Notes: generated by a model from the sequence alone, not told the origin. Counted from the first letter of the stretch, positions 45,057 to 56,576 are shown. The stretch is 64,000 nt of DNA from Haematobia irritans (GCF_050003625.1 NC_134398.1:82802003-82866002), one strand, 5' to 3'. Made by a program: numbers and translations.

Positions 45057-46349
45057 CCAGGTTGGCTGATAAGTCCCCGGTCTAACAAAGAAAAACACAT
45101 TTTTTTTGTCAAAATTCGTTTTTATTATTCAACTTAGTTCCCTTCAAGAGCGATACAACGATTATAACGACCTTTCAATTTTTTTGATACCATTTTGGTA
45201 GTACTCCTTCGTTTTTGCCTCAAAATAGGCCTCAGTTTCGGCGATCACCTCTTCATTGCAGCCAAATTTTTTCCCTGCGAGCATCCTTTTGAGGTCTGAG
45301 AAAAAGAAAAATTCGCTGAGGGCCAGATCTGGAGAATATGGTGGGTGGGGAAGCAATTCGAAGCCCAATTCATGAATCGTTGGCATCGTTCTCAATGACT
45401 TGTGGCACGGTGCGTTGTCTTGGTGGAAAAACACTTTTTTTTTCTTCATATCGGGCCGTTTTGCCGCGAATTCGACCTTCAAACGCTCCAATAACGCCAT
45501 ATAATAGTCACTGTTGATGGTTTTTCCCTTCTCAAGATAATCGATAAAAATTATTCCATGCGCATTCCAAAAAACAGAGGCCATTACATTGCCAGCGGAC
45601 TTTTGAGTCTTTCCACGCTTCGGAGACGGTTCACCGGTCGCTGTCCACTCAGCCGACTGTCGATTGGACTCAGGAGTGTAGTGATGGAGCCATGTCACAT
45701 ATCATCCATTGTCATATATCGACGGAAAAACTCGGGTGTATTACGAGTTAACAGCTGCAAACACCGCTCAGAATCATCAACACGTTGTTGTTTTTGGTCA
45801 AATGTGAGCTCGCGCGGCACCAATTTTGCACAGAGCTTCCGCCTATCCAAATATTGATGAATGATATGACCAACACGTTCCTTTGATATCTTTAAGGCCA
45901 CTGCTATCTCGATCAACTTCATTTTACGGTCATTCAAAATCATTTTGTGGATTTTTTTGATGTTTTCGTCGGTAACCACCTCTTTCGGACGTCCACTGCG
46001 TTCACCGTCCTCCGTGCTCATTTACCACGCTTGAATTTTGCATACCAATCAATTATTGTTGATTTCCCTGGGGCAGAGTCCGGAAACTCATTATCAAGTT
46101 TTTGCTTCCACCGTATTTTTCCCCCTTCAGAAAACAGTATTTTATCAAAACACGAAATTCCTTTTTTCCATTTTTTGCACAATAACAAAAGTTGCTTCAT
46201 AAAAGACGCTCTATCTCACAAACTAATTGACTTACGGACGTCAAGTTTTGACACGAATCATTCGAAGGTTGGTACTATATAAAAATAATATGCATTTAAT
46301 ACTAGCGACGCCATCTATGTGTCAGACCGGGGACTTATCTGCCACCTTT
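45057..46349 (-). mobile_element. mariner element, second family
   Basis: Inverted ends AGGTTGGCTGATAAGTCCCC and GGGGACTTATCTGCCACCT. TA precedes the left end; the right TA is not clear. About 1.29 kb with one minus-strand transposase. Confidence 0.88.
45130..46200 (-). pseudogene. mariner transposase, second family, decayed
   Basis: Reads KSTIIDWYAKFKRGK, stop, MSTEDGERSGRPKEVVTDEN, then helix-turn-helix ALKISKERVGHIIHQYLD and the WVPRELTFDQ-like part LVPRELTFDQKQQRVDDSE. Short changes at the first catalytic motif (MTMDDM then stop, then TWLHHYTPESNRQSAEW) shift the frame. The second Asp is kept (FFHQDNAPCHKS). The third, in the PYSPDLAPSD position, reads PYSPDLALSE, so Asp is replaced by Glu 34 residues after the second Asp. 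The end RCIALEGN is in another frame. Inactive. Confidence 0.9.
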
Positions 46350-46616
46350 TTCTTGTTCTTTATTCACTTTAATTGCGAAAAAATTTAAGCGCTAAATTTT
46401 TAATTTTTTGCTCTCCTTGATTTCACGCAAATTGCAGAAATTTCTTAAACATTGAAAGTTTTTTTGCCCAAGTTTTAAAACTACTTTTGATTTGCACTTT
46501 CCAATGTGTTCTAAAGTAATTTCAACTGGATCATTTAGTAATTTTTGACTTTTCCGCTGTTTCTGCTCATAATGCATTTCGGCCAGTATGTTCACCGAAC
46601 TCGCCTCTCAATAAGT
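46350..46616. other. AT-rich spacer, no gene
   Basis: No recognisable feature between the mariner end and the next transposase scrap. Confidence 0.4.
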
Positions 46617-46830
46617 ACATAGTAACGCGTGTTGTGTGGCATGCGACACCGTCTTGTTGAAACCACATGTCGTGCAAATCAAGCTCTTCATCTCATCACA
46701 CAATAGCGCTCATCATTCTTAATTACTTTACGATTCGCACCATTTTTGACGAAGTACGGCCCAATGAGGGCACCAACGCATAAACCGCACCAAACTGTGA
46801 ATTTTTCTGGATGCATTGGTAGCTTTTGTA
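46617..46830 (-). pseudogene. IS630/mariner-type transposase scrap
   Basis: Minus strand: LPMHPEKFTVWCGLCVGALI then GPYFVKNGANRKV and CHVVSTRRCRMPHN-like remains of WFQQDG...CHT. It is the central part of the same type of transposase as 7686-8434, broken by frameshifts. No ends seen. Confidence 0.75.
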
Positions 46831-46891
46831 AGTATTAAAGAATATCCTACAAATTTTAAATATAACTAATTAATTCCAAAAAGGATATGTA

Positions 46892-47098
46892 CACACAAAG
46901 AAAATTTCATTAAAAGTCAGCCAACGAAAAATTTTCATTGATATAACGAAACATTTTCATTAATACAATGAAAATATTCATTAATAGTACCAAACGTTAC
47001 GTTAATTTGCAGAAAATTCGTTATATTAACGAATTTATTTCATTGGCTGACTTTTAACGACACATTTCGTTAATATAACGAAACTTTTTCTATTAGTG
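46892..47098. mobile_element. MITE M (207 bp), CAC...GTG ends
   Basis: CACACAAAGAAAATTTCATT on the left and, reversed, CACTAATAGAAAAAGTTTCG on the right, flanked by TA (46890-46891, 47099-47100). AAAAGTCAGCCAA is repeated in inverse near both ends. CGTTAATATAACG words lie inside. Its ends resemble those of X, Y and Z. Confidence 0.75.
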
Positions 47099-47112
47099 TA
47101 AGAAGACAATTA

Positions 47113-47459
47113 GGTTAGGTTAGGTTATGTGGCAGCCCGATGTATCAGGCTCACTTAGACTATTCAGTCCATTGTGATACCACAGTGGTGAACTTCTCTC
47201 TTATCACTGAGTGCTGCCCGATTCCATGTTAAGCTCAATGACAAGGGACCTCCTTTTTATAGTCGAGTCCGAACGGCGTTCCACATTCCAGTGAAACCAC
47301 TTAGAGAAGCTTTGAAATCCTCAGAAATGTCACCAGCATTACTGAGTTGGGATAATCCACCGCTGAAAAACTTTTTGGTGTTCGGTCGTAGCAGGAATCG
47401 AACCCACGACCTTGTGTATGCAAGGCGGGCATGCTAACCATTGCACCACGGTGGCTCCC
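47113..47459 (-). mobile_element. tRNA-derived SINE, copy 2
   Basis: Same 347-bp SINE as 5264-5610, same orientation. The target duplication is AGAAGACAATTA on the left and AAAAAACAATTA on the right. It keeps TGTCACCAGCATTACTGAG, which copy 1 lacks in part. A and B boxes are intact. Confidence 0.92.
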
Positions 47460-49006
47460 AAAAAACAATTAATTCCACTACTTTATGAGATGTGATTTTT
47501 CTTATGTATTTTGATCTGCTGAATTCGATTTTTTTTTTTAATTTTTTATGAAACAGATTTTGAGATATCCCATTATTTTTAGTTTTTCGCTCTTTTTTCA
47601 CTAAACAAATTATATTTCGAGTTAGAAATGTCCGATTACATCGTTGTTGAAACTTAAATGAAAGGTATTGAGATTACGTATAATAGTGCACAATTGGATC
47701 TGTGACAAGTTAAGTGGTTCAAAAAACATCGATGCAAAAAAGACAAATTAAAAAATAAAGAATCCTGTTTTACTGTGACCCTTTTCCGCCGGAACAGTAC
47801 AAACCATTGAAAAAAAATGGGTTCTCTTCATGGTCGTATATATGATACTCTAACGTAAGTAATAATAGCAACTAGAAGAAAAACGACAAAGTTATAAGCA
47901 TTTGACTGAACAAATCCGATGTCAAATCATGCAAATATACACGATTATTCGTCATCTCAATACACGCAAAGAAGAAATATGATCACCACAATCATGTTCC
48001 AAGAGCAAAATGTTTCTTTTTCACGGAAAACATGTGGCATGTTTGTCGAAACCATGTTCTTTTCTCGGAAATTATGTATCTGATTTCGTAAAGCATGTTA
48101 TTTTGACGAGAAAAAATATTTTTGCGACAAAAATGCTACATGGTCACTTTGAAAAAGTAACATGGTGCTCTTGAAACAGGTGTCAATGACAACTACTATC
48201 TCAATACCACCATTTCGACACTCACCACTATTGTGGTACAGGGTATAACAAGATTGTGCATTTGTATGTAACGCCAAGAAGGGCCAGTCTCAGACCCATC
48301 CCCAGCAGCGGAAATAGGTGTACAGCAGGCGTTTTATAATGCCTCCCAACACATGCAGTAGGCATGCAAAGCACATACGTACTCGCGTGTCATTGGGGAG
48401 GAGGTCTCCTCTTAAGCTTCTCATAGTAGGGCGGAAAAAATATACTGCAAAAAGAGCGCTATTATAATGGCTCTTTTGACAGTCATGGAAAACCTCTGCA
48501 AATGCAGGCATTTAATAAGGCATACAAAAGTGTAATTTTGAAATGTGCTCAGACAAAAAAAAAATATATACAAACTTCCATATTTTTTATGTTTCATATA
48601 ATTTTTCTTATGTACCTTACTTTAATTAAACATTCCCACCATTACATATTATGTTTTTTTTTACTTACTTGATTTTCACCGTCGCCGGTTTCGAACCTAC
48701 TCCTGTGTTCTACTCACTCATCCATCTCCTGTTATAATAAGTTGAAGCTAAAACCTCCACATAAGCTAATGTCTATTTATAGAACAAACAACAACTCACT
48801 TGCATTCTTTTAGTAGTCATGCTTGCTCTGAGAAAGCAAGTTTACATGTGATGAGATTTTACTGAGAGTAATTTGAAGAGACAAAGACAACATCACACTT
48901 GCATTCTACGATTGGTCATAATATAATGAGTACACTTAGCATACAAGTTTACATGTGATGGATACCCTTACACAAAGTATTTTTAAGAACATAACATTTT
49001 TCATGT
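47460..49006. other. No gene seen; scraps of repeats
   Basis: 47960-48190 is a possible MITE (inverse words such as AAGAGCAAAATG and CATGGTGCTCTTG). 48232-48285 is a V scrap (GTGGTACAGGGTATAACAAG). 48664-48760 on the minus strand has a B-box-like GGTTCGAAACC. 48795-48965 holds two copies of a unit with CACTTGCATTCT and CAAGTTTACATGTGATG. Confidence 0.4.
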
Positions 49007-50290
49007 TTTTTTTTTTTTTATTATTCATCTATGGAGTAATCTTTACAGATTAACAATGCTATACTACAATATGTTATTTACAAATGGTATCTTATGCCTA
49101 AGTATTTAATAATAGTGTTATATTTCTTTTTATAATATATTTATCTTCTAAAAGATCAAAATATTTATACTATTTATTAAACTCATCACATAGTCGGCGA
49201 ACAGGATCGAAAGTTTGTGCAAAAGTACTGAATGCGAAGCAGTTCAAAATTACGAGTAGGTCTTGACGGTATATTGAATGAGATACTGTTAAGAATGAAC
49301 TCAGATTTAAATCTACCATTTACAACATCAACCATAAAACAGATATTCAGCATAGTACGTCTACTTTTCAGTGTAGGCAATTTGACAAGTGAAAGTCTTT
49401 CCTAAGATGGCATGATTTGAGGAGTCTAGTTGTTCCGACGTAAACAAAACAGTAGAAACTGCTTTTGTACAGATTCAAAACGGTTGCAGTGTATTTGATA
49501 CTGTGGGTCCCATATTACAGATCCATATTCAAGGATTGGACGCACAAGTGAAGTGTACAAATTCCTTGTTACAAATGGGTCAGAAAATCCTTACTCCAGC
49601 GTTTGACAAATCCAAGTGATCCATATGATTTATTGAAGGTCATAGATATTTGAGATCTAAAATCTAGTCTCCGATCCAACAGTATTCCGAGATCCTCAAA
49701 GGATTCAAAAGTTCGAGCATGTCGTTATTAATATAGTAATTTGTATCAATGTGGTTCAATCTATAAAAAGAGATAATTTTCATAATTTTAACATCGTCAG
49801 CATACATAAGTGTATTACCAAATCGAATTGCTGATGGAAGGTAATTTAAAAATAAACAGAACAATGAAGGTCCAAGATGACTGCCTTGAGGAACACCAGA
49901 AGGCACATGTATCGATTCCGAAATAATGTTATCAAATACTACACATTGAGTGCGATTTGTCAGATAACTCTCAAGCCAGCACCCTCAAAAAAAATCGCTT
50001 CTTTAACATATGTTCCAAACATATTTTGCAGGAAGCACATATATTATTGCATACTGCCGAAACATTAATATGTTTGTTTTATGTGAACATATTATATGTT
50101 TGGAAGCATTTTGAGCCAAAAATATTATATGCTTGGAAGAATTTTTCCCAAACACGATTGTGCTCATTCCCTAACATACTCATAATTTTCACTTCCACGA
50201 ATTTTTTTAGTTATTGGCACCTTTCTCTGTAATACAAATAATGTTGAAGAAATTATTCACTTTTATAAATTTTTTAAATTTTACCTTTCG

Positions 50291-50360
50291 CCTGCACGGA
50301 GAATCGAACCGAGGACCATACAGTTTGTAAGCCAACACACTATCCACTGGGCTACGTAGC
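50291..50360 (-). ncRNA. tRNA-like module A of Z6
   Basis: Same as 11901-11970; B box GGTTCGATTCT. Confidence 0.6.
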
Positions 50361-50475
50361 TGTTATAGTCACCAGTAGATAATTATCGTTTTAAGTTACA
50401 TTTATATAGCATAGTTTGCAGCGCCCACGTGCCCATGCAAACATAACATTATTTAACAGAAACATACATTTGTTT

Positions 50476-50546
50476 GCCACGTGGAGCAGTGGTTAGCATG
50501 TCTGCCTTGCATGCAAAGGGTCGTGGGTTCAATCCCTGCTCCGACC
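50476..50546 (+). ncRNA. tRNA-Ala(TGC)-like module B of Z6
   Basis: Same as 12086-12156; followed by an uninterrupted T run from about 50552. Confidence 0.65.
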
Positions 50547-50551
50547 GAACA

Positions 50552-50582
<31 letters not shown>

Positions 50583-51555
50583 GCACATTTATATTTATAC
50601 TATATTAATTTTTTTAAATGAAACATCGAAATGTGCATTATTAAAGATTTATATTTATAACAGTGCTTGATATAAACGAAATTGAATGATTTTTGGATAA
50701 AATATTATTTTTTTATTGCAAAAATAACAATCTTGTAATAAAAAACTGTTTTTGTACAAAACTTTAAAATTTGGAAGGAATTCAAAAACTAACAAAAGAA
50801 GAACGTGGAGTCGAGTATAAACATACATACATACTTTTATAATATAAACATAAATTTATTTAGGAGTGAACAGTTTTTTACTAGCATTTACCACCATCGC
50901 TCTAAAATTCCTTTTATTTTTCTTTAATAATTCATTTTAAAGAAAATAAACTTTTTAAATTGTTTTAGCTGTAAAAGTCGAACTTAATGCCCGCTTTTAT
51001 ATTTGATGGTGTCCGTCAACTCCTCGTGGACTACTTTTTAATAAAGAGAAACTAAACTTTGTTTTTTTTTTACATTTTACTGTGTAATTTTTCACTATTT
51101 CCTCCTTATTTCATTTTACCGTCCCAACTCTAAAAAGAGTATAGTGCCCTTTCGTTATTTTTATGAAGACCCCTGATGATAAACAAAACACATGTCCACA
51201 CATACATAAAATACTGCTCTCAAGGCGAAAACATAAGCTGTTTGTTTTTCAAATGTCTATTCTCTTGGTTCAGAATGTATATTCTCTTTATTCAAATTAA
51301 ATAATATTTAGACTTAAACATATCAAATTTTTGGCCTTATCATAAAACAGTTTTCCGAAACAACATACAAGCGGTTTCACAGAAATTGTTCTCTTTTGAC
51401 TCTTTTGCTGTGTTATATTGATATCTTTCGTCAACTCTCCCGGTTTCCATCTCTATTTCTCTCTATACTCTCTCTGTCGCTTTGAATAAAATATCACAAC
51501 ATATGTATGTTTAGTTGAAATTTGTAAATTTATATATGTTTGTATTCACACATAT

Positions 51556-51918
51556 TGTTTAAGTTCGAGTAAAGATTAATTGGACTTAATAGTGTTCGTT
51601 AGAATTTGTATACTACTTTTTGGTACATCCCTGCCAGAGTAGAAATGTCATAATTTGAATATTAATTTATCTTGTCAAAAGCCCCGCCTTCCGCCATCTT
51701 GGTTGAGAGCATCTCTCACTTTACTTGTTATCGATAAGCCAATTGGTGCGGTTGCAAATTTATCCATATCGTTGGAAATTATAGGTAATATTGTTTACCA
51801 TTAATTATAATAGAAAACACCTTAATAAAATCTTCTGCTCTTGTTATATATTGAAAATATTAAACTATCGTGTTTTTATTTTTCTCTATATTTCCATACT
51901 TTTCGCATTCGGCGAACA
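51556..51918 (+). mobile_element. Solo LTR, 363 bp, in Z6
   Basis: Starts TGTTTAAGTTCGAGTAAAG and ends TTCGGCGAACA, with the 5-bp duplication CATAT on both sides (51551-51555, 51919-51923). Z4 and Z5 have the empty site TTCACACATATGATTTT. TG...CA ends and a 5-bp duplication fit BEL/Pao or copia-type LTRs; the family is not certain. A poly(A) signal AATAAA lies near the end. Confidence 0.85.
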
Positions 51919-52290
51919 CATATGATTTTTATGAAACATTCATGCCCCAAACATAATATATTCTAATATATTAACATAGATGTCCCAAACATTTAGTGTT
52001 AGTTTAGGAAAATTACATGTTCGCACTTAAATATATTGTGGTTTAAAATCGTGCCCGAAACACATTTTGTTTATATCGGAACATATGAAAAACATATTTT
52101 TCTAACAGTGAGGATACCATTAAGTCACTGAAACCCATGTGATGTAATTTGTACAGTAGAAGTGAGAGATTTACTTTGTCAAACGCTTTACTAAAATCAG
52201 TATAGACGACATCAGTCTGTAAACGATCTCTAAAGTCTTCATTAATCATTGTGGTCAGTTCCAAGACATTCGTTATGGTTGAACAAGATT

Positions 52291-52814
52291 TACGGAAGCC
52301 ATGTTGTTTGGGTGATAGAAAAGAGGAGACTTGATGAACCAAAATATCAGTTATAATATTCTCCATTAGTTTTGGAATAGCACTCAGTTTAGCAATGCCT
52401 CTGTAGTTAGTAATATCAGACTAGTTTCCACTTTTAAATAGTGGAATGATAAATGAGTCCTTCCACAGAGTGGGAAAGATACCAGTTCGCAAAGATCCGT
52501 TAAATAGAATAGAAAGAGCAGTCGATGGAGAATGAGCACAATATTTTTGTATTACGGAAGCCATGTTGTTTGGGTGATAGAAAAGAGGAGACTTGATGAA
52601 CCAAAATATCAGTTATAATATTCTCCATTAGTTTTGGAATAGCACTCAGTTTAGCAATGCCTCTGTAGTTAGTAATATCAGACTAGTTTCCACTTTTAAA
52701 TAGTGGAATGATAAATGAGTCCTTCCACAGAGTGGGAAAGATACCAGTTCGCAAAGATCCGTTAAATAGAATAGAAAGAGCAGTCGATGGAGAATGAGCA
52801 CAATATTTTTGTAT
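52291..52814. repeat. 262-bp tandem duplication in LINE C
   Basis: TACGGAAGCCATGTTGTTTG occurs at 52291 and 52553, and the units look the same throughout. The unit length is not a multiple of three, so it breaks the reading frame. Confidence 0.92.
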
Positions 52815-52844
52815 GTTACTGGGGATACCATCAGGCCCCGGACG

Positions 52845-53824
52845 CACGGATGAAAAAGACTGTTTTTCATATGTTTGGCTATAAACATTATATGTTTGGA
52901 ACACAAATTTTTAAACACAATATTTTTGAGTGCAAGCATATTATGTTCATAAACTAGCATAACATGTTTGGGACATATATGTTAATATGTTAGAACATAT
53001 TATGTTTGGGACATAAAATGTTTGTAAATATAATATGCTTGGATGCAAACATATATTAATTTAGAAATAGCCTATAAACATATATGTGTTTAGTAGCTTG
53101 GAGCGCTATTTAACAGGGAGCGATATTGAATTAAGTTGGTGGTTGTTGCTTGTTATTACAAAATTAACATTTTATTTTTCCTTGGGCAATTGATCAGCTA
53201 CTTCTTTGATCCTTACAAACTGTGTGGTCCGCTGTTCGAATCCCCGTCCGGCAAAAGGTAAAATTAAAATAAAAAAAAAAAATCATAAAGTTGAATAATT
53301 TCTTCTACAATGTTTGTATTACAGAAAAAGGTGCTAAGAACTAAAAAATCTCGTGGAAGTGAGAAAGATGTCGGGGAATATACAATTGGGCAGAAACAAA
53401 ATTTTGAGCATTCAGGTCGAAAACCTATGTTGTTAGCACCTATATAACCTGTTTATTTTCATAATTCATTATGATTGTAAATATATAAATAAATAAATAA
53501 AATTTTGAGCACAATATTGTTTGGGAGAATTTGTTTAAGCATATAATATTTTTGGGTGCAAAATGCTTCCAAACATATTATATGGTCACATAATAACATA
53601 TTGTTTTTTGGAAGACAACATTATTGAATTTGGATGCAAAAATACAAAATGTTTGGAACTTAGACTACCCAAACATATATTGTTTAGACCAATATGCTTT
53701 CAAACATATTATATATTGGTAGAGATCAAACATATAAATGTTTGGGCAATACCCAAAAATGTATATGCTTGAAGCAAAATATGTTTGGGAGTATATGTTA
53801 CAGAAGCGATTTTTTGTGAGGGTG
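52845..53824 (-). mobile_element. Z7: short Z-family element (980 bp) in LINE C
   Basis: Reverse complement of Z2 in type and exact length. Left CACGGATGAAAAAG, right TTTTTTGTGAGGGTG, flanked by CG (52843-52844, 53825-53826). It sits in the LINE C codons before PGPDGIPS. One tRNA-like module on the plus strand at about 53196-53262 (B box GTTCGAATCCC). Confidence 0.88.
53196..53262 (+). ncRNA. tRNA-like module of Z7
   Basis: CTTACAAACTGTGTGGTCC then TGTTCGAATCCCCGTCCGGC. Homologous to module A of the long Z copies (shared loop CTTACAA and downstream AAAGGTAAAATT). The A-box side is degenerate. Confidence 0.5.
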
Positions 53825-53916
53825 CGAAAAGAACATTTTATCTTTTCCATGTAACTCAGCACAATAGTTACATTCAAATTATGAATTATTGTCTTATTGA
53901 GAGGATCTACATTCTA

Positions 53917-54445
53917 CACAGAGAAAATGCTTGCCCGGTTCCAAAAATTTTGTCTTTACGCTAATGATTTGGGTATTGATTCCGACGCTAAGAAGCGGAG
54001 AATTCAAGTAAGGATACGTTCAAAACATGATTCTTTTTTAAATTTGAATTTTTCGTACTTGACACTAAAAAGTCCTTTAGAAATGTGTTAACGACAACTC
54101 TTCTTTTTAAGTCCAGCCTCGAATTCATGAAGAAATTATGCTATGTTTCAAGTAAAACCTGCCTTTAAAATAAAGTTTTAAAACACATAACTTATATTTG
54201 AAATTATTTTGCTTTGTAATCAAGATACAAAAAGTCAAAAATTTAAAGGCGATTTAATTAATTTTAAAGAATTTTTCTGAATTATTAAAACCAGTTGGCC
54301 TTGGTTAAACAAAAGTTTCTTTAATGTAAAGATACCCATTTTAAAGTCGAATCACTTAATTATAACAAACCGATTTCACTGACAAGTTTATCGACTTTTG
54401 GATAAGGAAAAAACTTTATATCAGAGAAATCTTTGGTCTCACAAC
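53917..54445 (-). mobile_element. Y-b: Y element, truncated by a hAT end
   Basis: Left end CACAGAGAAAATGCTTGCCC after TA, continuing as in Y-f to about 54445, where a GGAGCGG-rich sequence starts. Right end missing. Confidence 0.75.
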
Positions 54446-54600
54446 CAGGGATCCGGAGCGGAGCGGAGCAAGCCATTTTTTAGCCGGAGCGGGAGCGGAG
54501 CGGGAGCGGCATTTCTAAAATCCGGAGCGGAGCGGGAGCGGAGCGGTTTCCAAATGAAAAACCGCTCCGCTCCGCTCCGAATAAAATATTACTTGAATGA
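54446..54600. mobile_element. hAT-like end with GGAGCGG repeats
   Basis: Begins CAGGGATCCGGAGCGGAGCG, a hAT-type terminus, followed by about ten GGAGC/GCTCC units in both orientations (AAACCGCTCCGCTCCGCTCC on the right). No second end or 8-bp duplication is found. Sequence to 54910 shows no gene. Confidence 0.5.
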
Positions 54601-54910
54601 AATGTGTAACTTTGAAATTACACTGTGTAGGTAATTTCAAATTTAGCTAGTACTTAGCTAGTGTGAGCAAACGTTTAAAATGTACGATATGTATTTTTGT
54701 ACGTACGTACATTGGGGAAAACACAACGTGTTTTTTTAGTAATTGTTTTCAAAAACGGCAAATGTCAAAATATATCTCTAGTATGTGTTGTAAAAGTAAC
54801 AACAGTACTTTCGATCAATTTTATCCCGTATTACTACAAAGATGTTTGTAATGAACGTCATATAAATGCAATTAAACGATCTTATTTATATTTAATTTTT
54901 TAGTTTTCTA

Positions 54911-55562
54911 CACTGAAAAAAATATTGTCGTGAAGTCAAAGATTCCATGTCCTTAGAATAAGAATGCAAATTTTGCTTAACATGGAAGACGCATTTCTCT
55001 AAAATAAAGTTTTTTTCTTGTCCAAAAGGCAATAAACTTTTGGATGAAGTTGTACTGTCCTTATAATTAAGTGATTTTACTTAAAAATGTGTATCATAAC
55101 ATGAAAGATAAAATTTTTGAGGTAAGGTCAACGTGACTTTAATAATTAGGAAAAATTCTTTAAAATTAATAAAATTGTTTTAAATTTGTTTCCTTTTTGC
55201 ATCTTGCCTACAAAGCAAAAAATCGTTAAAAAAATAAGACATGTTTTTCAACACTTCATTTTAAAGACGCTTTTTACTTGAAACATAGCATAATTTCTAC
55301 TGGAAGTCGAGTCTTATTATGAAAAAAAATAACTCGTTAACTCGTTTTTAAAGGATTTTGATAACAACTGACGAAAAAATCTAAAAAAATGAAAAATTAC
55401 CATTTGCTTCCTAGAAGCAAGTACATAACCCCCAAATTTAAAAGAGAATTACGTCTTTAAAGTATCCTTACTTGTATTCTCCGCTTCTTTGGCGCGGAAT
55501 TAATACCCAAACTGTTAAAGTAAAGACAAAATCTTTGGAACCGGGCATGCTTTTTTTCAGTG
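54911..55562 (+). mobile_element. Y-c: intact Y element (652 bp)
   Basis: CACTGAAAAAAATATTGTCG to ATGCTTTTTTTCAGTG, flanked by TA (54909-54910, 55563-55564). Ends are inverted repeats for about 12 bp. No gene. Confidence 0.88.
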
Positions 55563-55891
55563 TAAGGACATTCATATTTGCTTTACTATTGTACTATATC
55601 CTAGCATTCTCTTATTTCTGATATTAGTTCTCGAAAATTTAATTAAAATTATGGATAGTTTCAATTTTGGTTGAAAAATGTGCGCATATACATTTATTAT
55701 ACAATAAAGGGGAAAAAAGCGAAATTAGGTAACACTAGATCTGAGTAAGAATATTCGTGGGTATACCACGGACTGATGTCGATGGAGGTTGTTGCAAACA
55801 TAAACTTACACACACACATTACAAATATAACAAAACCTCTTCTCTACGTCTGTTGCAAAACAAAAAAACTTTCGGAGAGTAGTTACTTCTA
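55563..55891. other. Spacer between two Y elements, no gene
   Basis: AT-rich, not recognised. ACACACACATTA at about 55810. Confidence 0.4.
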
Positions 55892-56546
55892 CACTGAAAA
55901 AAATATTGTCGTGAGGTCAAAGATTTCATGTCTTTAAAATACGAATACAAATTTTGCTTAGCATAGAAGACGCATTTCTCTAAAATAAAGTTATTTTCCT
56001 TGTCCAAATCTCGATAAACTTTTCAATGAAGTCGAATTGTCCTTATAATTAAGTGACTTGACTTAAAAATGGGTATCTTAACATGAAACAAAAAATGTAT
56101 AGGCTAAGGTCAACTTGACTTTAATAATTAAGAAAAATTCTTTAAATTTAATGAAATTGTCTTTAAATTTGTTGTCTTTTGGCATCTTGACTACAAAGCA
56201 AAAAATCGTTCAAATATAGGACATGTTTTTCAATACTTTATTTTAAAGAAGTTTATTACTTCAAACATAGCATAATTTCTACTGGAAGTCGAGTCCTAAT
56301 TTGGAAAATAAAGTTGCCGTTAACTCGTTCTTAAAGGACTTTGATAGCATATGAAGAAAAAAGCTGAGAAAGCGAAAAATTAAATTTTGTTTCCTAGAAG
56401 CAAGTACACAAAACCTAAATTTAAAAGAGAATTGTGTCTTAAAAGTATCCTTACTTGTATTCTCCGCTTCTTTGGCTCGGAATCAATACCAAATTTTTTA
56501 AAGTAAAGACAAAATCTTTGGAACCGAGTATGCTTTTTTTTCAGTG
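55892..56546 (+). mobile_element. Y-d: intact Y element (655 bp)
   Basis: Same orientation as Y-c and very similar; flanked by TA (55890-55891, 56547-56548). Confidence 0.88.
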
Positions 56547-56576
56547 TACTCTGTGTATAGACTTTCAATTCCAATC

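Larger units (their letters stand above)
49980..52110 (+). mobile_element. Z6: long Z-family element with a solo LTR inside
   Basis: CACCCTCAAAAAAAATCGC to TTTTTCTAACAGTG, flanked by AG (49978-49979, 52111-52112). Removing the element restores the LINE C frame, which proves the 2-bp duplication. About 1.76 kb without the 363-bp LTR. T tract of about 27 after module B. Confidence 0.92.
49007..53900 (-). mobile_element. LINE C: jockey-like LINE, broken by Z6 and Z7
   Basis: The 3' end (minus strand) is a poly(A) tract seen as T run 49007-49020. Reverse transcriptase pieces lie at 49664-49979, 52111-52842 and 53825-53900. Z6 (with a solo LTR) and Z7 interrupt it. A 262-bp tandem duplication (52291-52814) further disrupts it. 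The 5' end is not found. Confidence 0.8.
49186..53900 (-). pseudogene. LINE C reverse transcriptase, broken
   Basis: On the minus strand: KIKCSF, then (after Z7) RPGPDGIPSNIQKYCAHSPS, SLRTGIFPTLWKDSFIIPLF, YRGIAKLSAIPKLMENIIT, PKQHGFRKSCSTITNVLEL, YTDFSKAFDKVNLSLLLYKL and HMGFSDLMVSS. After Z6 it reads WLESYLTNRTQCVVFDN, VPSGVPQGSHLGPSLFCLF and MYADDVKIM (catalytic YADD). These are standard fingers and palm motifs of jockey-like LINEs, in order. Removing Z6 with one AG rejoins VS|WLESY exactly. Thumb and endonuclease parts are missing or unrecognisable. Confidence 0.88.

Noticed and set aside
48664..48760. B-box-like GGTTCGAAACC as a tRNA or SINE
   Set aside because: No convincing A box or cloverleaf around it; a single 11-base match is not enough.
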